Shown here: in pieces, positions 23,701-36,508 of the stretch | How positions within the stretch are numbered: the stretch's first letter is position 1 | Layout: each line of letters starts with the position of its first letter | NCBI GenBank assembly: GCA_003117195.1 | Contig: BDSI01000002.1 | Coordinates: 139,001 to 203,000, forward strand | Source of the DNA: Eudorina sp. 2006-703-Eu-15 | Lineage: Eukaryota > Chlorophyta > Chlorophyceae > Chlamydomonadales > Volvocaceae | Direction: 5' to 3' | Length of the DNA stretch: 64,000 bases | Made by a program: the position numbers and the translations under genes | Notes under the pieces: model-generated | What the model was told of the DNA's origin: nothing | Database searches by the model: none | What the model saw: only the letters and a program-made list of their open reading frames with translations

Positions 23701-23998
23701 GCAGGGCATCGTGCTGCTGGCGGATCAGCTGTTGGCGGCGGAGGAGGAGGCGGTCGACGTCAACCTGACCCAACCTGCGGCGGGGGAGCCCTCCCAGCGG
23801 GCGGGCGCCAGGTCCTCGCCGCTGCGGTCCTCGACGTCGTCGCCCCGGCGGGTGGGCACAGCGGCCAGCGCCGGAGGGACGTCGCAGCGCAAGGGCGTGT
23901 CCATCGGGGGCACCACCGCGGCCGCCTCGCCCACCGTGCCCGCGACCCCCGTGGTGATGCCCGGGGGCGCCGCCTCGGCCCTGGGGTACGCCTCGTAG
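14756..23998 (+). CDS. XRRA1-like leucine-rich repeat protein
   Basis: Supported exons are 15715-16034, 16597-18229, 18833-19785, 20292-20996, 21372-21668, 22093-23022 and 23705-23998, all phase-compatible, about 1,710 aa. A Gln-rich candidate first exon (14756-15116, donor GTACGT) is also in phase, but I could not fix its start codon. The conserved part begins in exon 18833 with KLDGFMLLEAADEE, then LRR units LRTLDVSDNKL, LEVLDLSFNQL, LTELDLSSNHF, LRRLRLASNGL, LTHLDLSHNCI and LAVLDLTFNRV...LPSLQRLMLAGNPL, then FLTGVGI. The order and wording match vertebrate XRRA1 (X-ray radiation resistance associated 1), whose biochemical role is unclear. The N-terminal 500-650 residues are Gly/Ala/Ser-rich, and a poly-Gln insert separates the last two LRRs. 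Repeat family A copies lie in two of its introns. The LRR identity is secure; XRRA1 orthology is probable. Confidence 0.72.
15427..15515. repeat. GGATGGGTGG-type tandem repeat
   Basis: Degenerate tandem of GGTGGATGG/GGTGGGTGG units in the putative first intron of the XRRA1-like gene. Confidence 0.8.
15620..15695. repeat. C-rich minisatellite
   Basis: About three imperfect units of CCCCCAACGTCCTATA type, ending about 20 bases before the acceptor at 15714. It may supply the pyrimidine tract of that splice site. Confidence 0.75.
16517..16559 (-). repeat. Family A fragment (copy 2)
   Basis: The 43-bp end of family A in reverse orientation (CTACCAATTTCCTATACCCC core), ending 37 bases before exon 16597. 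It runs into a (CCCCA)n tract that forms the pyrimidine tract of the 3' splice site. Confidence 0.85.
20690..20820 (+). repeat. CAG repeat tract encoding poly-Gln, in frame
   Basis: Interrupted CAG array inside exon 20292-20996 of the XRRA1-like gene, read in the Gln frame with His and Pro interruptions. It lies between two LRR units. Confidence 0.9.
23039..23166 (+). repeat. Dispersed intron repeat, family A (long copy 2)
   Basis: Starts 16 bases after the 5' splice site of intron 23023-23704, sense to the gene. Differs from 8557-8682 at only a few positions. Confidence 0.92.
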
Positions 23999-25779
23999 TG
24001 GGCTGGCCTGGCGCGGGCTTGCCGGCGAGGGATGGCAGACGGACCCATGGGTCGTGCCCCACTTTGACGGGCGCTCCAGAAAATGATATGATGTAGGGAG
24101 CTGATGAAGCGTTAGTGCTGTTGGGGCTTTGGTGTGCGGACAGGACTGCTTACCGTACTTGTTGGTGGCGGCGAGGTGGAGGCGAGGCTGTTGGGGTAGG
24201 TTTGCGGGGTGGGGCGGCCGACAACTGGTGGCGCGTGGCGGCCCCCCGCCCCTCCCAGGCAGCGCACCGTGTACGGTATCAGAGGATCAGGTTCAGGGTG
24301 ATGAGCCGGCGCGATCGCCTGTGTGGCTTCCGGGTAAGGGGTCGGATGTGTGTGTGTGTGGGGGGGGGGCGCCCATCCACTGGGTTGCACTCGGGACCGC
24401 ATGATCGGGGAACCACGGATCGGCCACGGAAACACGTCTGTGCGTCTGTGTTTCGGTGTCGTTGTGCGTGTGTGGGGGTGTATGTGTCACGGGGGGAGAC
24501 GCCGGGGAAAAAGCCGCATCGCGAAGAATGCCCCGTCTGTGCCAGCACCGGCATCGCCCTCCGCAGGGTGACGGGGTGACGGCCCCGGTGGGCTTCCGGA
24601 TGCGGTCCACCGCTGCCGCCTCGTCCGGATCAGTGATGTGCGGCGGGTCGCGCTGCCGGGGGGGCTGACGGTTGCGGCTGGGGTTGGATTGTGTGTATAG
24701 CCATCGGGCGGTGGCGAGGACGGGGTTGGCGGGCACGGGCGTGGTAGGTGCAGGTGGACCACACGGGCGTCGGCGCCGCTGGGAAGCGACCCGTGGTTCG
24801 TAGCTAACGCGGCTGGGACGGTGTAGCATTGTGGGTCGCATGTTGCCTGCAGCCGCCCCCTCACGTGATGAGCTGGCGGTGGTGCACGAGGGGATGGCGG
24901 TTGAAGGCAAAGTGCGGTGCGGTGCGGTGCGTGGGCGCTTGCACGGGTTAACGAAACTTGCTGGTTGCTCGTTTGTTTGACGGTACGATAAGCAGGTATT
25001 CTGGGCCGGCCTGATCACAGCCGTTGTCACACCCGCGGGTGACAAGGTCAGAGGCTGTTCTAAAGCGGCGCACTAGAACAGGGGAAGGGAACGGGTGGCG
25101 CGCACGGATGAGTTTGCCATCTGTCCAACTTGTCCAATAGGCATTTACGAGGGGCCCCGGCGTGAGGCTGCTGGAAAGCGCTGTATGAAGCAGAGGCTAA
25201 CGCTGGGTTCCTCACACGCTGCGGCCGAGGGTATCAAATGGGGGGAGTAGCAAATGGGGGGAATAGCAAATGGGGGAGTAACAAATGGGGGAGGGAGGCG
25301 GTGACTGTGATCGAGGCCTCTGGGCTCGCCGGCACAGGCATACAGTTCACGCAGTTTCTGTAGGCGTTCCCAAGTCAGTGTCACAAACCGAAGGGGACTC
25401 AAGAAGCGGGGGGATACGGCAGTGGGGAGGGAACGCCGAGCCATCTCCCAACTCCGATGCAGGATCGCGTAGACCAAGGGTACAAGAGAGTCGGCAGCAG
25501 GAATTTTGCGGCATTATAGAAACGGAGAGCGAGTTATGCGCAGGTTTGACACAAAATGAACACTCTCCGACAGCAAATTTGGAAGCTCGCTAAGCTGCGT
25601 GCGGTAAGAAATGATTTGCAAAGGTCCATAAGTATATGAGCTCCCCAAAAGAAAGGGCAATAACATTGATTGTGTAGCAATCGTACGGAATTCGTCCCTG
25701 GCGAGTTTACTCTTCGCTGTTTCTGCACCTCCATTCGGTGTCGCGGGAGCGCCTGTCAGTAGATGATTCGATAGCGACA
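23999..25779. other. Intergenic spacer
   Basis: 3' flank of the XRRA1-like gene and promoter side of ATP synthase gamma. I see no coding exon. A 17-bp-type tandem (CAAATGGGGGGAGTAG units, 25235-25293) and a few GGTGC units near 24910 are the only structure found. Confidence 0.5.
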
Positions 25780-28727
25780 ATGGCGCTCCGCAACGCTGCA
25801 TCGTTTTTGGGCCAGCGCCTATTGGGGGCTGCCGAGCTGGGGATCAGCGCAGCCAAGTCTGCCGGTGGCGAGGCCCTCACCAAGTAGGACATAGTCTGAT
25901 GCTGTTTCATGTTCGTTGTCGCCTCGTCTTACTTGATTCCGCCGACACTCGCAGCGCCTTTGTCACGGACGGTGTGCGCCATGCCTCCAATCAAGCCGGT
26001 GGGTGTTGTCGTGTCAGCGTTTGCGGCTGTGAGGGTATACGTTTGAGTTTTCACGAATTTCGTGAGCTCTCTGATACCTGAATAGCCTGAGAACGGGTAT
26101 GCATTCTCCGTCACGGACTGAGTTGAAGCTTTCGCGAGAACTTCAGCTCCCGGTATCCCCTTCTTTTCCTACCTCAGTTAAGCAGCGCATTAGGGCTATC
26201 AAGAACATCGGGAAGATCACAAAGGCCATGAAGATGGTTGCCGCCTCGAAGATGAAGAACGCCCAGGTGGCAGTGGAGCAATCCCGCGGCATTGTGAACC
26301 CGTTTGTACGCCTCTTTGGGGATCACCCAGGTATGGGCGTTGGGGTTGCTTCCCCTCTTGCCATCGTCGCGGAAATGACACCCGGAACTGAGGTGTCCCT
26401 TGCACGGCAGGCGTTGAGGGCAAGACCGGCGTGACTGTGGCGGTGACCTCGGATAGGGGTCTCTGCGGTGGTCTCAACTCCAACATCACCAAGTACACCC
26501 GGGCTCTCCTCAAGCTGGACTCCGCGGCAGGTGTGTCCCCCGGCCCGTGCCGCCCCCCCGCATGTCCATGCCACCCCCGGTAAACCCTCTCTCTATCGTC
26601 GTGCGCATGTGCATGTCTGGGCAGGCGAGAACGCCACCACCAAGCTCGTGTCGATCGGTGACAAGGGCCGCTCACAGCTGATGCGCGCGGAGGGCCGGCT
26701 GTTCTCCTACGCGTTCGCGGATACCTACAAGGTCCGCGTGACCTTTGCCCAGGTACGGTACGTGTTTGTGGCGGGAGGTCTGGCGATGCCAGGAGCGGCC
26801 TGCGTGTAGGGGGAGGCCAGTATGGCTCCGCAAGTACTCGGTAGCGTTTGGAACAAAAGTAGCCTCCGGAAGTGTGTCCACTGAATCGAGCTTCCGGAAT
26901 GTTGCCGATCCTGTGGCCAATAGGCTGCGATCATTGCGGAGGATCTCCTGAAGTACAACCCGGAGGTTGTGAAGGTGATGTTCAACAAGTTCCGGTCGGC
27001 CATCTCGTTCAAGCCGACGCTGGCCACCGTTCTGACGCCGGAGGTGCGCTTCGAGGGGCGGTGATGACGTCCAGGAGGGGGAACAGGAACAGAGAATATC
27101 TGGCGACCTGTGGGTGCTGTCGGGGAGGGGATGAGAGGAGACAGCAGGGATGTTTAGGGGTATCGACCCACATCACGCAACGAGTCGCGAATGTATCGCG
27201 CAAAGGGGACCGGGCGGGCGGGTTCTTTGTCCTCGCATTTCCCCGCAACGCCAGCTTGAGGCTGACACAGTGCCCTCAGATTCCTCAAGTGACTCCTCAA
27301 GTCCCAGTCCATTGCAGTTGGCACTTACTATCGCATCTCGGTTTGAACTCCCCATCAAGCGACAACAGAAGAGGTCTCCAGGGAAGGGGCTCAGTAGTCG
27401 CGCTCGAACCGTTTGCCACAGCTGCACAGGTTCCATCGAATCATACATCAAAGCCGTTTGCTGCTAGATGAGCACGACCGCGTACGGCATACTCGGTGCG
27501 GACACTCGAGGGGGACACGCGATGCCATGTAATGGATTGAAGGGCGTGTGTGCTTATGACTTCTGGGGCGTGGTGCTGCCGACACAGGCGCTGGAGAAGC
27601 AGCTGACGGAGCCGTCGGGCAACAGGCTGGACGCCTATGACATCGAGGCGACCCACGAGCGCTCGGACGTGCTGCGCGACCTGGCGGAGTTCCAGCTAGC
27701 GGCGGTGAGCACCGACTGCAGAGGGGAGGGTCGCGGGACAGGGGGGGAGGGAGATTGTGGGAACGAGTTCGAGGCGGCCGTCGGAGGTTGTCTTGAGGCG
27801 TTCGGAAGGAGAGCCGCCGCCGTTGGGTTGCGCATCTGATGGGACAAACGATGCGCGATGACCAGAGAGCCCGCTTTGTAGTGGAATGAGGAATGCCAAG
27901 ATTATGTATGGGGTTGCATGCATACCTTGCGCGGAGAGCAGAGAATAATCCTTCAGCGGTGTTCACTGGTCGTATGCACGCGCCCATACGTCACAATCAT
28001 ACCTCGCGTGCATAAAGTTGCGGGAAGGCAAGACGCCTTGGCTCGCAGGTGTGCCACTACTTGTCGGTTCAAAGGCTGGGGGTGTGCGTGAGAAATAGCT
28101 GTAGGAAAGAAAGGGTTTGGCAAGGGATTCAGACAGGCCCACCCCGCGCGTCGACGTAAGCACTCCGAGCTCCGTCGCCGCGGTCAGGGTTGCACACTCT
28201 TTCCGGCATACTATTCGGAGGGCCGTGCCGACAGCTCAGGCCCCTCGGCCTGGTCGCCGATCTTAATGCTTCATGCTTGGCCCGCCGCTGGCTGTGGTCG
28301 CAGACGCTGTTCAACGCCATGCTTGAGAACAACTGCAGCGAGCACGCCTCGCGCATGTCCGCCATGGAGAACTCGACCAAGTCGGCCGGCGAGATGCTCG
28401 GCAAGCTCACGCTCGAGTACAACCGGTGCGTGGCGCCGGGAAGGCGGGGAAATGGTGGACGGGACGGGACTGTGCACCACGGCTGGTTGGCGGAGCAAAT
28501 TTCAGGAGCAGCGCGCGTGGGAGAGCGGGTGTGGCCCCGAGGTTTATCGATCTGGAACCCGGACCGCGGCGTGATGCGGATAGGGAGCTGGGTTGTGCAC
28601 GTGACGCCCTGCCGCCAGTAACTTATCGCCGCCATTTGCTGTGTGCCCGCGCAGGAAGCGCCAAGCCACCATCACGACGGAGCTCATTGAGATTATTGCC
28701 GGTGCTAGCGCGCTCATGGACTCGTAG
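25780..28727 (+). CDS. ATP3: Mitochondrial F1F0 ATP synthase gamma subunit (9 exons)
   Basis: Exons: 25780-25883, 25955-25998, 26178-26330, 26411-26530, 26625-26752, 26924-27043, 27588-27704, 28304-28425 and 28655-28727, giving 326 aa, the usual family length. The first exon encodes an Ala/Arg/Lys amphipathic presequence for mitochondrial import; the 44-base second exon is needed to keep frame. The mature protein starts at [20 protein letters not shown], the long N-terminal helix that forms the rotor shaft. [17 protein letters not shown] is the family signature, and the C-terminal helix ends [20 protein letters not shown]. The subunit is the central stalk that couples proton flow through F0 to ATP synthesis in the alpha3beta3 head. 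All splice sites are GT-AG. Plastid gamma is excluded because its regulatory cysteine insert is absent. Very confident. Confidence 0.95.
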
Positions 28728-29950
28728 AGGGCGTTTCTTGAGACGCGCAGCGCGTAGATGGGCACAGTCCCATTTTTGGCATAGCAACATGCGAAAAGGG
28801 GTTCCATGGGCTGGATGGGCGGGGGCGTTTGGCACAGGCGTGCGGGCTTGGTATTGTGGATAGCGTTGTGGTGCGGTTATCTTGCGTGTCTAGGTACGTG
28901 TTTCTGGTGTATTCGAGGATGCACTGGTTTTACGTGGAGTAAGCGCGGCGGGTGCTCGTAGTCCTGGAAGATCTGCCGAGAAGCCTGATGGCATTCCCTG
29001 ACGTCGTGGCCAAGCATTTCCGGTCTTGATGGTTCCTGGCTATTGCCGTGCAATTTAAACCAGCCTTGGTCTTCCCCGTGCCGTACAGCGTTACAACTAG
29101 GACTACGTGCACATTCCCCGAAGGTAATGATGAAGTGCTACTGCTGCCATCCAGAAGCTCCGCCGCCTCCAGAGCGATCAACACATGACGCCAAGCAGTC
29201 ACCCATTGGTCAACCCAATCGCGCTCTGCCTAATCGTGTGTCCATCTACAGGTAGCTGTCCAACCAAATCCGCAACCCGCTTCATGCAGATTACGATAAC
29301 GTAGTGGCCAGATCTATGCAAAGGCGAAGGCAACTTGCTTAATACGCCCTTTTCGCTTGTTCCGCGTAAGGGAAGGTAATTCCCACTTTTCCTGACGAAG
29401 CCCTTCAATCCTGCTCGGAACGTCTGGACTACCTAATCACATCGGAAGGACCACCACTGCATGCTGCCCCTATGCATCCTCCGCCTGTGCGCACACGAAA
29501 TCAATTAGTCCGGCTTCATTCGTTTCCAAATCCTGCGCCACACCATTGCAAACCGCCTGCACAGGAAACATACACCAACGACCACTCGGAAATACACCGT
29601 CGAGGCTTGCGCTTGGCATGCAGACAATGTGACCCACATGCCACGAAAATTTCTTCCTGCGCACCACCCACAGCTCTCACCCCGCGCTGCAACAACTGCA
29701 GCCGCTAAATACATGGCAGCGCATGTTGATAACACGGGTAGACGAGCAACCACCACACAAAATGCTTATTGTGCACCCAATGCTCGCCACGAACCATGTC
29801 ACCCCTTGCGCACCCGGCCCGGCTGCTCTAGTAGGGCTGTCCGCGCTCCACGCAATGTGTCGGTGCTTAATACTTCCCCCTTGAGAACGCGCGCCAGCGG
29901 AGCAATTCGGCATCAAGAGCGAGTGTGACGATTACGGCAAGCAAAACTGA
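28728..29950. other. Convergent 3' region
   Basis: Lies between the stop codons of ATP synthase gamma (+) and the U-box gene (-) and should hold both 3' UTRs. No coding exon is recognised. TTACA at 29091-29095 reads TGTAA on the minus strand, the volvocalean polyadenylation signal, and could end the U-box transcript about 860 bases past its stop. Confidence 0.45.
29091..29095 (-). terminator. Candidate TGTAA polyadenylation signal of the U-box gene
   Basis: TGTAA is the usual poly(A) signal in Chlamydomonadales. This is the only copy I found in the expected orientation between the U-box stop and ATP synthase gamma. Five bases alone are weak evidence. Confidence 0.3.
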
Positions 29951-32900
29951 CTACTGCGCTCCTTCTGGTTGAAGCGGCACTGCGTCGGCGTCGTCAGTGG
30001 GAAAGGCTTCAGCCGTTGACCCTTCGCCACCTTCAGGACAGCTGCCGCAGGCTTCCGCTAACGCAGCAGCAAGCGCCACAACATCTCCTTCGTCCGTACT
30101 GCCGTCTAACGTGGCCTCGGACCCCTTCTCCCCGTCCAGCTCCTCTTCCAACTCGCTGCCGAATCCAGCAGCGTCCCCACCCAGCCTATCATCTTCCCCA
30201 TCGCCATCCCCCGCCTCGTCATCATCTTGGCCGTCGTCCGCAGCGCCATCACCGTCATCGTCCTCGCCGTCCTCCCCGCCTTCATCGGGGGCATCGTCCT
30301 CCACCTCAGCCCCACCGCCCTCCTCGGGTTCTTGCTGCAGCGCCCCCGGCTCGGCGATGGCCGCCGCTTCCCCAGCTTCCCTCCGTCGCCGCTCCTCGGC
30401 CATCTGCGCATCAATTGGCGGCCGACACGGCAAGGCGGTAGGACCGGACTACGCCGTTGGCATTTCCGCTCCGGAAGCACAGGCGGACCTACTGTGCATG
30501 ACAATACTGTGCTGTGCTGTGCCTAGGAAAGTCTCGTGAGTTCACCAAGCGGCTCATGTCAGAACGGGCGGATGAGCAGCGGATGAGCAGCGCAGCGCGG
30601 TTGGGTGAACAGCAGCCTTGCCGAAGGCCCTTCCAACAGGTCCGCGTGATTAAGACAGACACATGTGAGAACCCTCACTGCAGCACTGCACCCGTTCACG
30701 TCTACAGACCAGGAGAGCGGTTCCCTAAGGAAGCCTGTCTCGGCCGGGAATCCACGCAGGGTTCCCTGGATCTTCACAGCGGTCTCACCTGTCGCTCCAA
30801 GACGGAGCGCTCCACTGCGGCCGCCATTTGCGCTTTGGCTTCGGCTTCCACGGCACGCCAGGCTGCGGCGGACTCCTCAGTTGGGTGCGCTGCGGTGCAC
30901 ACAGGCGGCCCAGAACGGACGGGGCGTCGGCAGGGGATGATGCGGGTTCGTGTGCTCCGATCCACGCAATTAACTGAAACACGGCTGCAAACTAACCGCA
31001 AGACGGTCGCGTGCAAATTAACCGCGATCAAGACACAAAACGATGGCGACTTCTGAGCTAGACACCACAGTGGCAGATGCGGCGGCCTACGGCGCCCCTG
31101 GCAGAGGCTGCACCAGGCTGCACTAGCGCCCGCGTCGGTCCCAACGCACCGTCGTCGCCCCACGGGTCGTCCGATTCGGCCATGTCCAGGTTGCTCAGAT
31201 CGACGTCGTTGTCCTGCCCCGAGATCAGGTTCGTCAGCGCGGCGTGCGTGAGCGTACCCGCGCGGAGCTGCGCGACCGCCGCTGCGGCCTGCCATGGAAG
31301 GTGGGGCAGATGGGGCACCCCAACACGACGTCCGGGCGTTCAGTGGCCACGGCGACAAACGCCCTTGTACTTGTCAGCTGTAGCAAGAGGATTGGGCCAA
31401 TGCCCCGGGGCAATGGACGGGGCGGTACCCACCTGCCGCTCCGTGGGCAGGTAGCCGTGGGTCGGGTCGTCCGAGTGGCCCTCCAGCCAGGAGCGACTGC
31501 AGCACCAGTAGCACACCAGCAGCTCCGCCGAGAGGCCCATTCCGCGCAGGTGCTCCTGTGCGTTGCGCAGCGGGCACGGCGCAGAAAAAAAACACGGGAA
31601 AAACCATGTCCACAAAAGGCGCGTGCGCTTTCAGTCACGGGACCCACCCATGGCAGGGCCAATTCGCAGCAGCGCAAAGAACCGTGAAGCCGTGCGGTCG
31701 CACGCGTCCCACGGGTGCAGACACGTACCTGGTGACCGTGCAAGAGCGGCGTCATACGGTATCCGCATCCGGCGGAAACCGGGACGCCTGCATCGCCGTA
31801 ACACCCTCATCCATTCACCACCAGTGGACACGCATTATGCAAACCGCCGATCCCCGACTACACAATAAAAAACGCGCCCGGACTCGCACTGGTCTCGAGG
31901 AATCTTCCCCACTCGCCGAGCCCCGCGGAGGTCCCCCACCTGGGTTCGTTCCTGGACTTAGACATTCCCATTTAACTCCCACTCGACCTCCCACAGTCAA
32001 CCCACCGGGCTCAACCCCAGCTTGAGCAGCACCGTGGCCGCGTCCCGCTGCTCCCAGCGGTCCACTCCGCTGCAGACCATAGCCACCAGGTGCGTCAGCC
32101 CGTAGCGGAGCAGCAGCGACCGGCCGTCCGCGTCCCGGATAAGGAGCGCGAGGGTGGCGGCCGCGCGGTCACGGCAGTACCCGTACTCCTGCCTACGGGA
32201 TCGCAATTCGTAAAGCAGTGTGAGGGGATTGCCGGTGCGGGAACGTGAGGGGTCCGTCGGTGCGGCGCATCAACTCTCAGGGCATACCCGCACGCCCGGA
32301 GGACAGAAAGACACGCGTCCCGGGGCCAACAATCCAAACAGACAGCGCATGCGCGCCGCCAGTCCCTACGCAGCAAGGGCAGTGTGGCCCTTCGTTCGTT
32401 GCATGCGTCGTGTGGAATAGCGTCCAAAGCCGTCTGCGGTGTCCGGCGTCCGCATCCTCGTCGTGGCCACCGCGCGTACCTGTCAGTGGCCAGCACGGAT
32501 ATGAGCGCCGTCACAGCTCCCGCGCCCACGAGGGCGCGCCGCGCGACCTGGCCGCCGCGCGCCAGGTTGTAGAGCAGGCGGGTGGCCGCCTGGCTGGTGT
32601 AGCGGTTCTGAGACATGCACAGAGACACCGCCGGCACGGCAGCGACCGCCGCGAGCCACGACACCTCCCCCGGCGCGTCGCAGTACGCGAGGATGGAGGC
32701 CGCTACACCCTGCAGATAGGGGTTCCCGTATCTGACGGGGTGGGGCGGAGGGCGACACGGGTGATGCAGGTGAGCATCGGCGCCAGAAAGATAGGCGACG
32801 GAAAGATAAACACGCCAGGGAGGGTTTTCGTCGAAAAGGAAGGTGACACCGACACATGGCGTAACAGGCCACGTGCCGGCCTGGGAGGGCCCCCGGATCT

Positions 32901-35794
32901 GCAGGTGCAGGTAATGTTGACCGCAGGCAGGCCCCAATGCAAGAGCGCGCCCTCGTCACAATGCCCACTACCGAAAGACCTCCCAGGCCACTCCACCGAC
33001 GCTCGCACCCGCGTGAATCCCATCCCTAGGCAACCGCGATGCAGCAAACCCAACGGACACCCAACGGACACTCTCGACAGCACAGCCGCAAGCCATGCTC
33101 CTCTACCCTACTCCTACTCCCAGCGCTTAGAACCGAGCTTCACCGCCCGAGGCGGGGACCTCACCTAAGCAGCCAAATAGCCTCGTCCATGACCGCCCCT
33201 CGCACGTAGCGGTGCAACCGCTCCATGGCACCTGCATACACCTGCGCGGTGCAGTTGTGCTTGGCCGCCAGCGCCGGGTCCACGTCCTCCGGGTCCGTCC
33301 CGGCCTCCCACTGCCGCAGCAGCTCGTATATGTCGGCGAGCGCCGCGGAGCGCTTCTCGCCCGTGTCGTTGCGGACCGCGTGCACCCAGCTGACAAGCGA
33401 GGGATGCAACCCTGCAGACCGACACGGCCGGCAAGGTCAGCCCCCGACCCAGCAGCAGTGGCAGATCGTCGCAGTGGAAGTAGCAACGGCAAGCCAACCT
33501 TGTATTGGTTTATTGGTTTTCGTCCCATTCTATGCCACCGCTAGACAGGCTCAACGCCTTCTTTCCGTCATATATGGGCTGTTGACCGAAATCCTGTTTC
33601 AGTCCGCCAGGCAGCCGGGTAAGGTGAGACTCACGTCCCAGGCGCTCCAGGGGGTCGGCCTGTGGAGCGGGTGTCCGGCCGTGCTGCTGCAGCCACTCCA
33701 GGACGCGGGCCTTGAGCCAGGGCAGACGGACCACCTGCGCACGACAGCGCAGCAATGACTGCTGAGGTCACATCAACGAATCGCGCAGACCGACCAGCCA
33801 TTACGAAATCTTGCGTGCGCGACTGAGATGCCGCCGCAAGCTGGTGGTCGACCGCAGTCGGTAGACCTCCGCACACCCCACCCACATGGGCCAGAACCAG
33901 TCCCCACGCCGCTCACCTGCACATCCAGCACCTCAATGTTGGTCTTGGGACACAGCCTGTTGCCCGTGCGGAACCAGTTCTTGAGGGTGGTGTACTCATA
34001 GACCTGACCCGTGGCGCACAAGACTACCGGATCCATCATCACCTGCGCGGGGGCGTGGGGTCGGGGTCACGGGTCAGCAAGTTGGCGGCCGAAGGTGCGC
34101 CGATGCAAACGGATCAAGACCGCAACAGCACGCTGCCTCTTTGAGCGCGGCGTTGCAGGCGATTTTGTATGGCTTGACCTGTACATGCTTATGTACACAC
34201 TCAGTTTGTCCGGGCACCGGGGACAAGGCGGCGTCTACAGATGTATGCACACTATTGTGTCAGGCAAGCCCCTAAAACCCAGGTTTCAACCAGCGGGGCT
34301 TGGAGGGACAGGTCTGTGTATTCCCACAGGTCGGCATGTCGCAAGTGGACTCTTGACGTACAGATCAGCCAGGCACCCGGACCCAGACAGCCTAATGAGA
34401 AGCTTACGTTGAGGGAAATGGGGTCCTTGAACTCATCCTGCAGTAAGATGTCAGCAGCGGGCGCGAAACGAGAAAAGGAGTGAGCGAGCTGCGCGCCGTG
34501 CCTCACTTTCAATCAAAACTGGCATGGGCTGCAACATCAGAGACCGACTACCTTGCTGACGTTCAGTTGCACACGTGCCATGACGTGCTTAGCGCCAGAC
34601 GTTGGGCGCTGTACGCCAGCCGGCTCAGCTGGCTAATGGATACGCACCAACCCGCATTCGTAACGGAGCCAGGGTTACGAGACGGCTGGTGCACGCCACG
34701 CAATGTGACGACAAGTTACCTCGCCTACTTTTTTGCGCAATACCTCAATCTGCCTCCAGAGAATGGATAACCGCAACGCTGCGCACGTTGACGGCACGCT
34801 GCCCGATGCCGCAGCGCCGGTGCAGGCATTCAAGGCCGTGAACGATACAACATACAAGACTCGCTCGCTCACCGGCACTTCCAATTCGTCCTCAACCTCG
34901 TCCAGCAGGTCCTGCCAGGCGACACCTCCTGTGGCAGCCCAGCAACAACGACATCGGCAGCGGCGCATTCAGAAGCCTGACTGCGGTGCAAGAATACTGG
35001 AAGCCCGCCTGCTCAAAATCACTCCAAACGACGAGCGTCGAGCAACTTAACGGAACTGCAGTGCGGTTCACGGTCCTGAAGGTCATCTGGGTCGCACCTG
35101 TGGCGCCCTCTTCCTCCTCATGCTCCTCAGCGACATCAGCATCTGCCGCTCGAGCCGCGGCGTCCGCATCAGGCCCGTCCGGCTGGGCCCCGTCCCGTGG
35201 CCCTGGCGGGGCAGCGTCGCGACGTGCTGCGTCCTCATCGAGGCCCAAATCCTCCGGAGCTCGGAGCTGATCGACGCGATTGCCAGCAGTATCATGAGCC
35301 GCCGTGCTGTCAGCGGCGATCCAGCGGCGATTCATCGAGTCGGGCTGCATTGGCGCTGCTGCTGCGGGGGCGGCCCCACGCCACAGACCCCACAAGCCAT
35401 CGAGCAACCCACGGAAGCGGCTTGCCGGCCTGTCTCCGGGGAGCGCCTGCTCAAGTGGTGTACGCGTTGGCTGCTGCTGCAGCAGGTCTGTCTGTATATG
35501 CCCCCTGCCAGGTTCAACATCAGGTGCGTCACGAACTTCTGGTCCTTGCTCTCCAGCCTCGTCGCCGACTGATTCACCGCTGCAGGATTCCGACAAAGGC
35601 GCACCATGCAAAGGCGCAGTGGTGCCTTGTCGGTGCTCGTGAGGAGCGTCTCTGCTGCGCTGACAGCGCAAGTAGAACAAGTACGTTGCCGAGGCGAGAG
35701 TGATTGCCGTTATCGATCCAGCAACGTATATAGTCACTGTCGAATCGCTTAGTTCCCGCCTTGCCGTTTGACCCGCGCTGCCCGCCGAAGTCAT
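29951..35794 (-). CDS. Membrane-anchored U-box / armadillo-repeat E3 ubiquitin ligase (12 exons)
   Basis: Exons in order: 35794-35098, 34928-34873, 34437-34408, 34042-33917, 33734-33635, 33411-33165, 32731-32480, 32192-32006, 31555-31433, 31288-31150, 30889-30789 and 30403-29951; 836 aa, all in phase. Residues about 20-45 form one hydrophobic helix (TIYVAGSITAITLASATYLF) followed by basic residues, a likely signal-anchor. Residues 45-250 are acidic and low complexity. The U-box (about 252-303) reads DEFKDPISL then VMMDPVVLCATGQVYEYTTL then NWFRTGNRLCPKTN, with the family's hydrophobic core and no zinc ligands. It should recruit E2-ubiquitin. Helical repeats resembling ARM units follow (YLQGVAASILAY, TSQAATRLLYNLA, AAATLALLIRDADG, DAATVLLKLG). 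The C-terminal exon is strongly acidic. Substrate and membrane are unknown. Divergent from SMC1 with a 714-base spacer. Confidence 0.82.
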
Positions 35795-36508
35795 GCTGCC
35801 CTTGCCCCTTCAAAATGTCAACACATGAAGGGATCAAGCACTCTTCTCAACAAACCTGCGCATCGTTTTCCGTAATTGTCGTTCAATTGTGCCTGCTTTC
35901 TTGCGAGCAACAAGCTGAGACTCACAAAGCGTCCCTAGCGACCCGTGGCTGTGTTATCGTGCAAGTGTTGTTACAAACCCCAATAGCATTTGATATAAAA
36001 ATCCAAGCTTCGTTCAAATAGGTAGGCATGTAGCATTACTCTGGAAAAGGGTTACAAGGAAATAAGACCATTGAAGACCCTTGGCTCTCCTTCAAAGGTG
36101 GTAACTTTATGGTTATAACCGCTTGGAAAGGAATTGGAAAGTGTACGAACGTAATGATGCTTTGCATGCTGTGCTTAGAGGCTTGCCATGCAAAAATCAC
36201 AACGCGACGCATACCCAAAGTTCTAGGATATTAACTTGTAAGATATAACATGTAATTTCAACCATGCAGGGAGAACTACTTACTGCTGAAATCAAGGTTT
36301 AAGGAAAAGCTGCTGAACTTCATCTCCGACAGCGTGTTTCCTTTGCGAGGGCCCTTGGCAAAGTCTGCGATACTTACTGACTTAATTTACCTGACTGTGG
36401 TCCTGAAAGGAGGCATATTTTGGCACCAAGGTGGCTTAGGCGCGCACATCCTGCCTCGTCCCGTAAACACTACACAGCGCCGCTGTTTGCACCTGGTTTA
36501 CATATTTC
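35795..36508. promoter_or_regulatory. Divergent promoter region, U-box gene and SMC1
   Basis: The 714-base spacer between two divergent start codons is notably AT-richer than the flanking coding DNA. TATAAAA occurs at 35994-36000 and could serve the SMC1 transcript. No coding exon seen. The promoter role is inferred from position only. Confidence 0.45.

Noticed and set aside
29951..30403. Acidic minus-strand frame as a separate small gene starting at the ATG 30403
   Set aside because: A CAG acceptor directly precedes it and it joins in phase 0 to exon 30889-30789, so it is better read as the last exon of the U-box gene.
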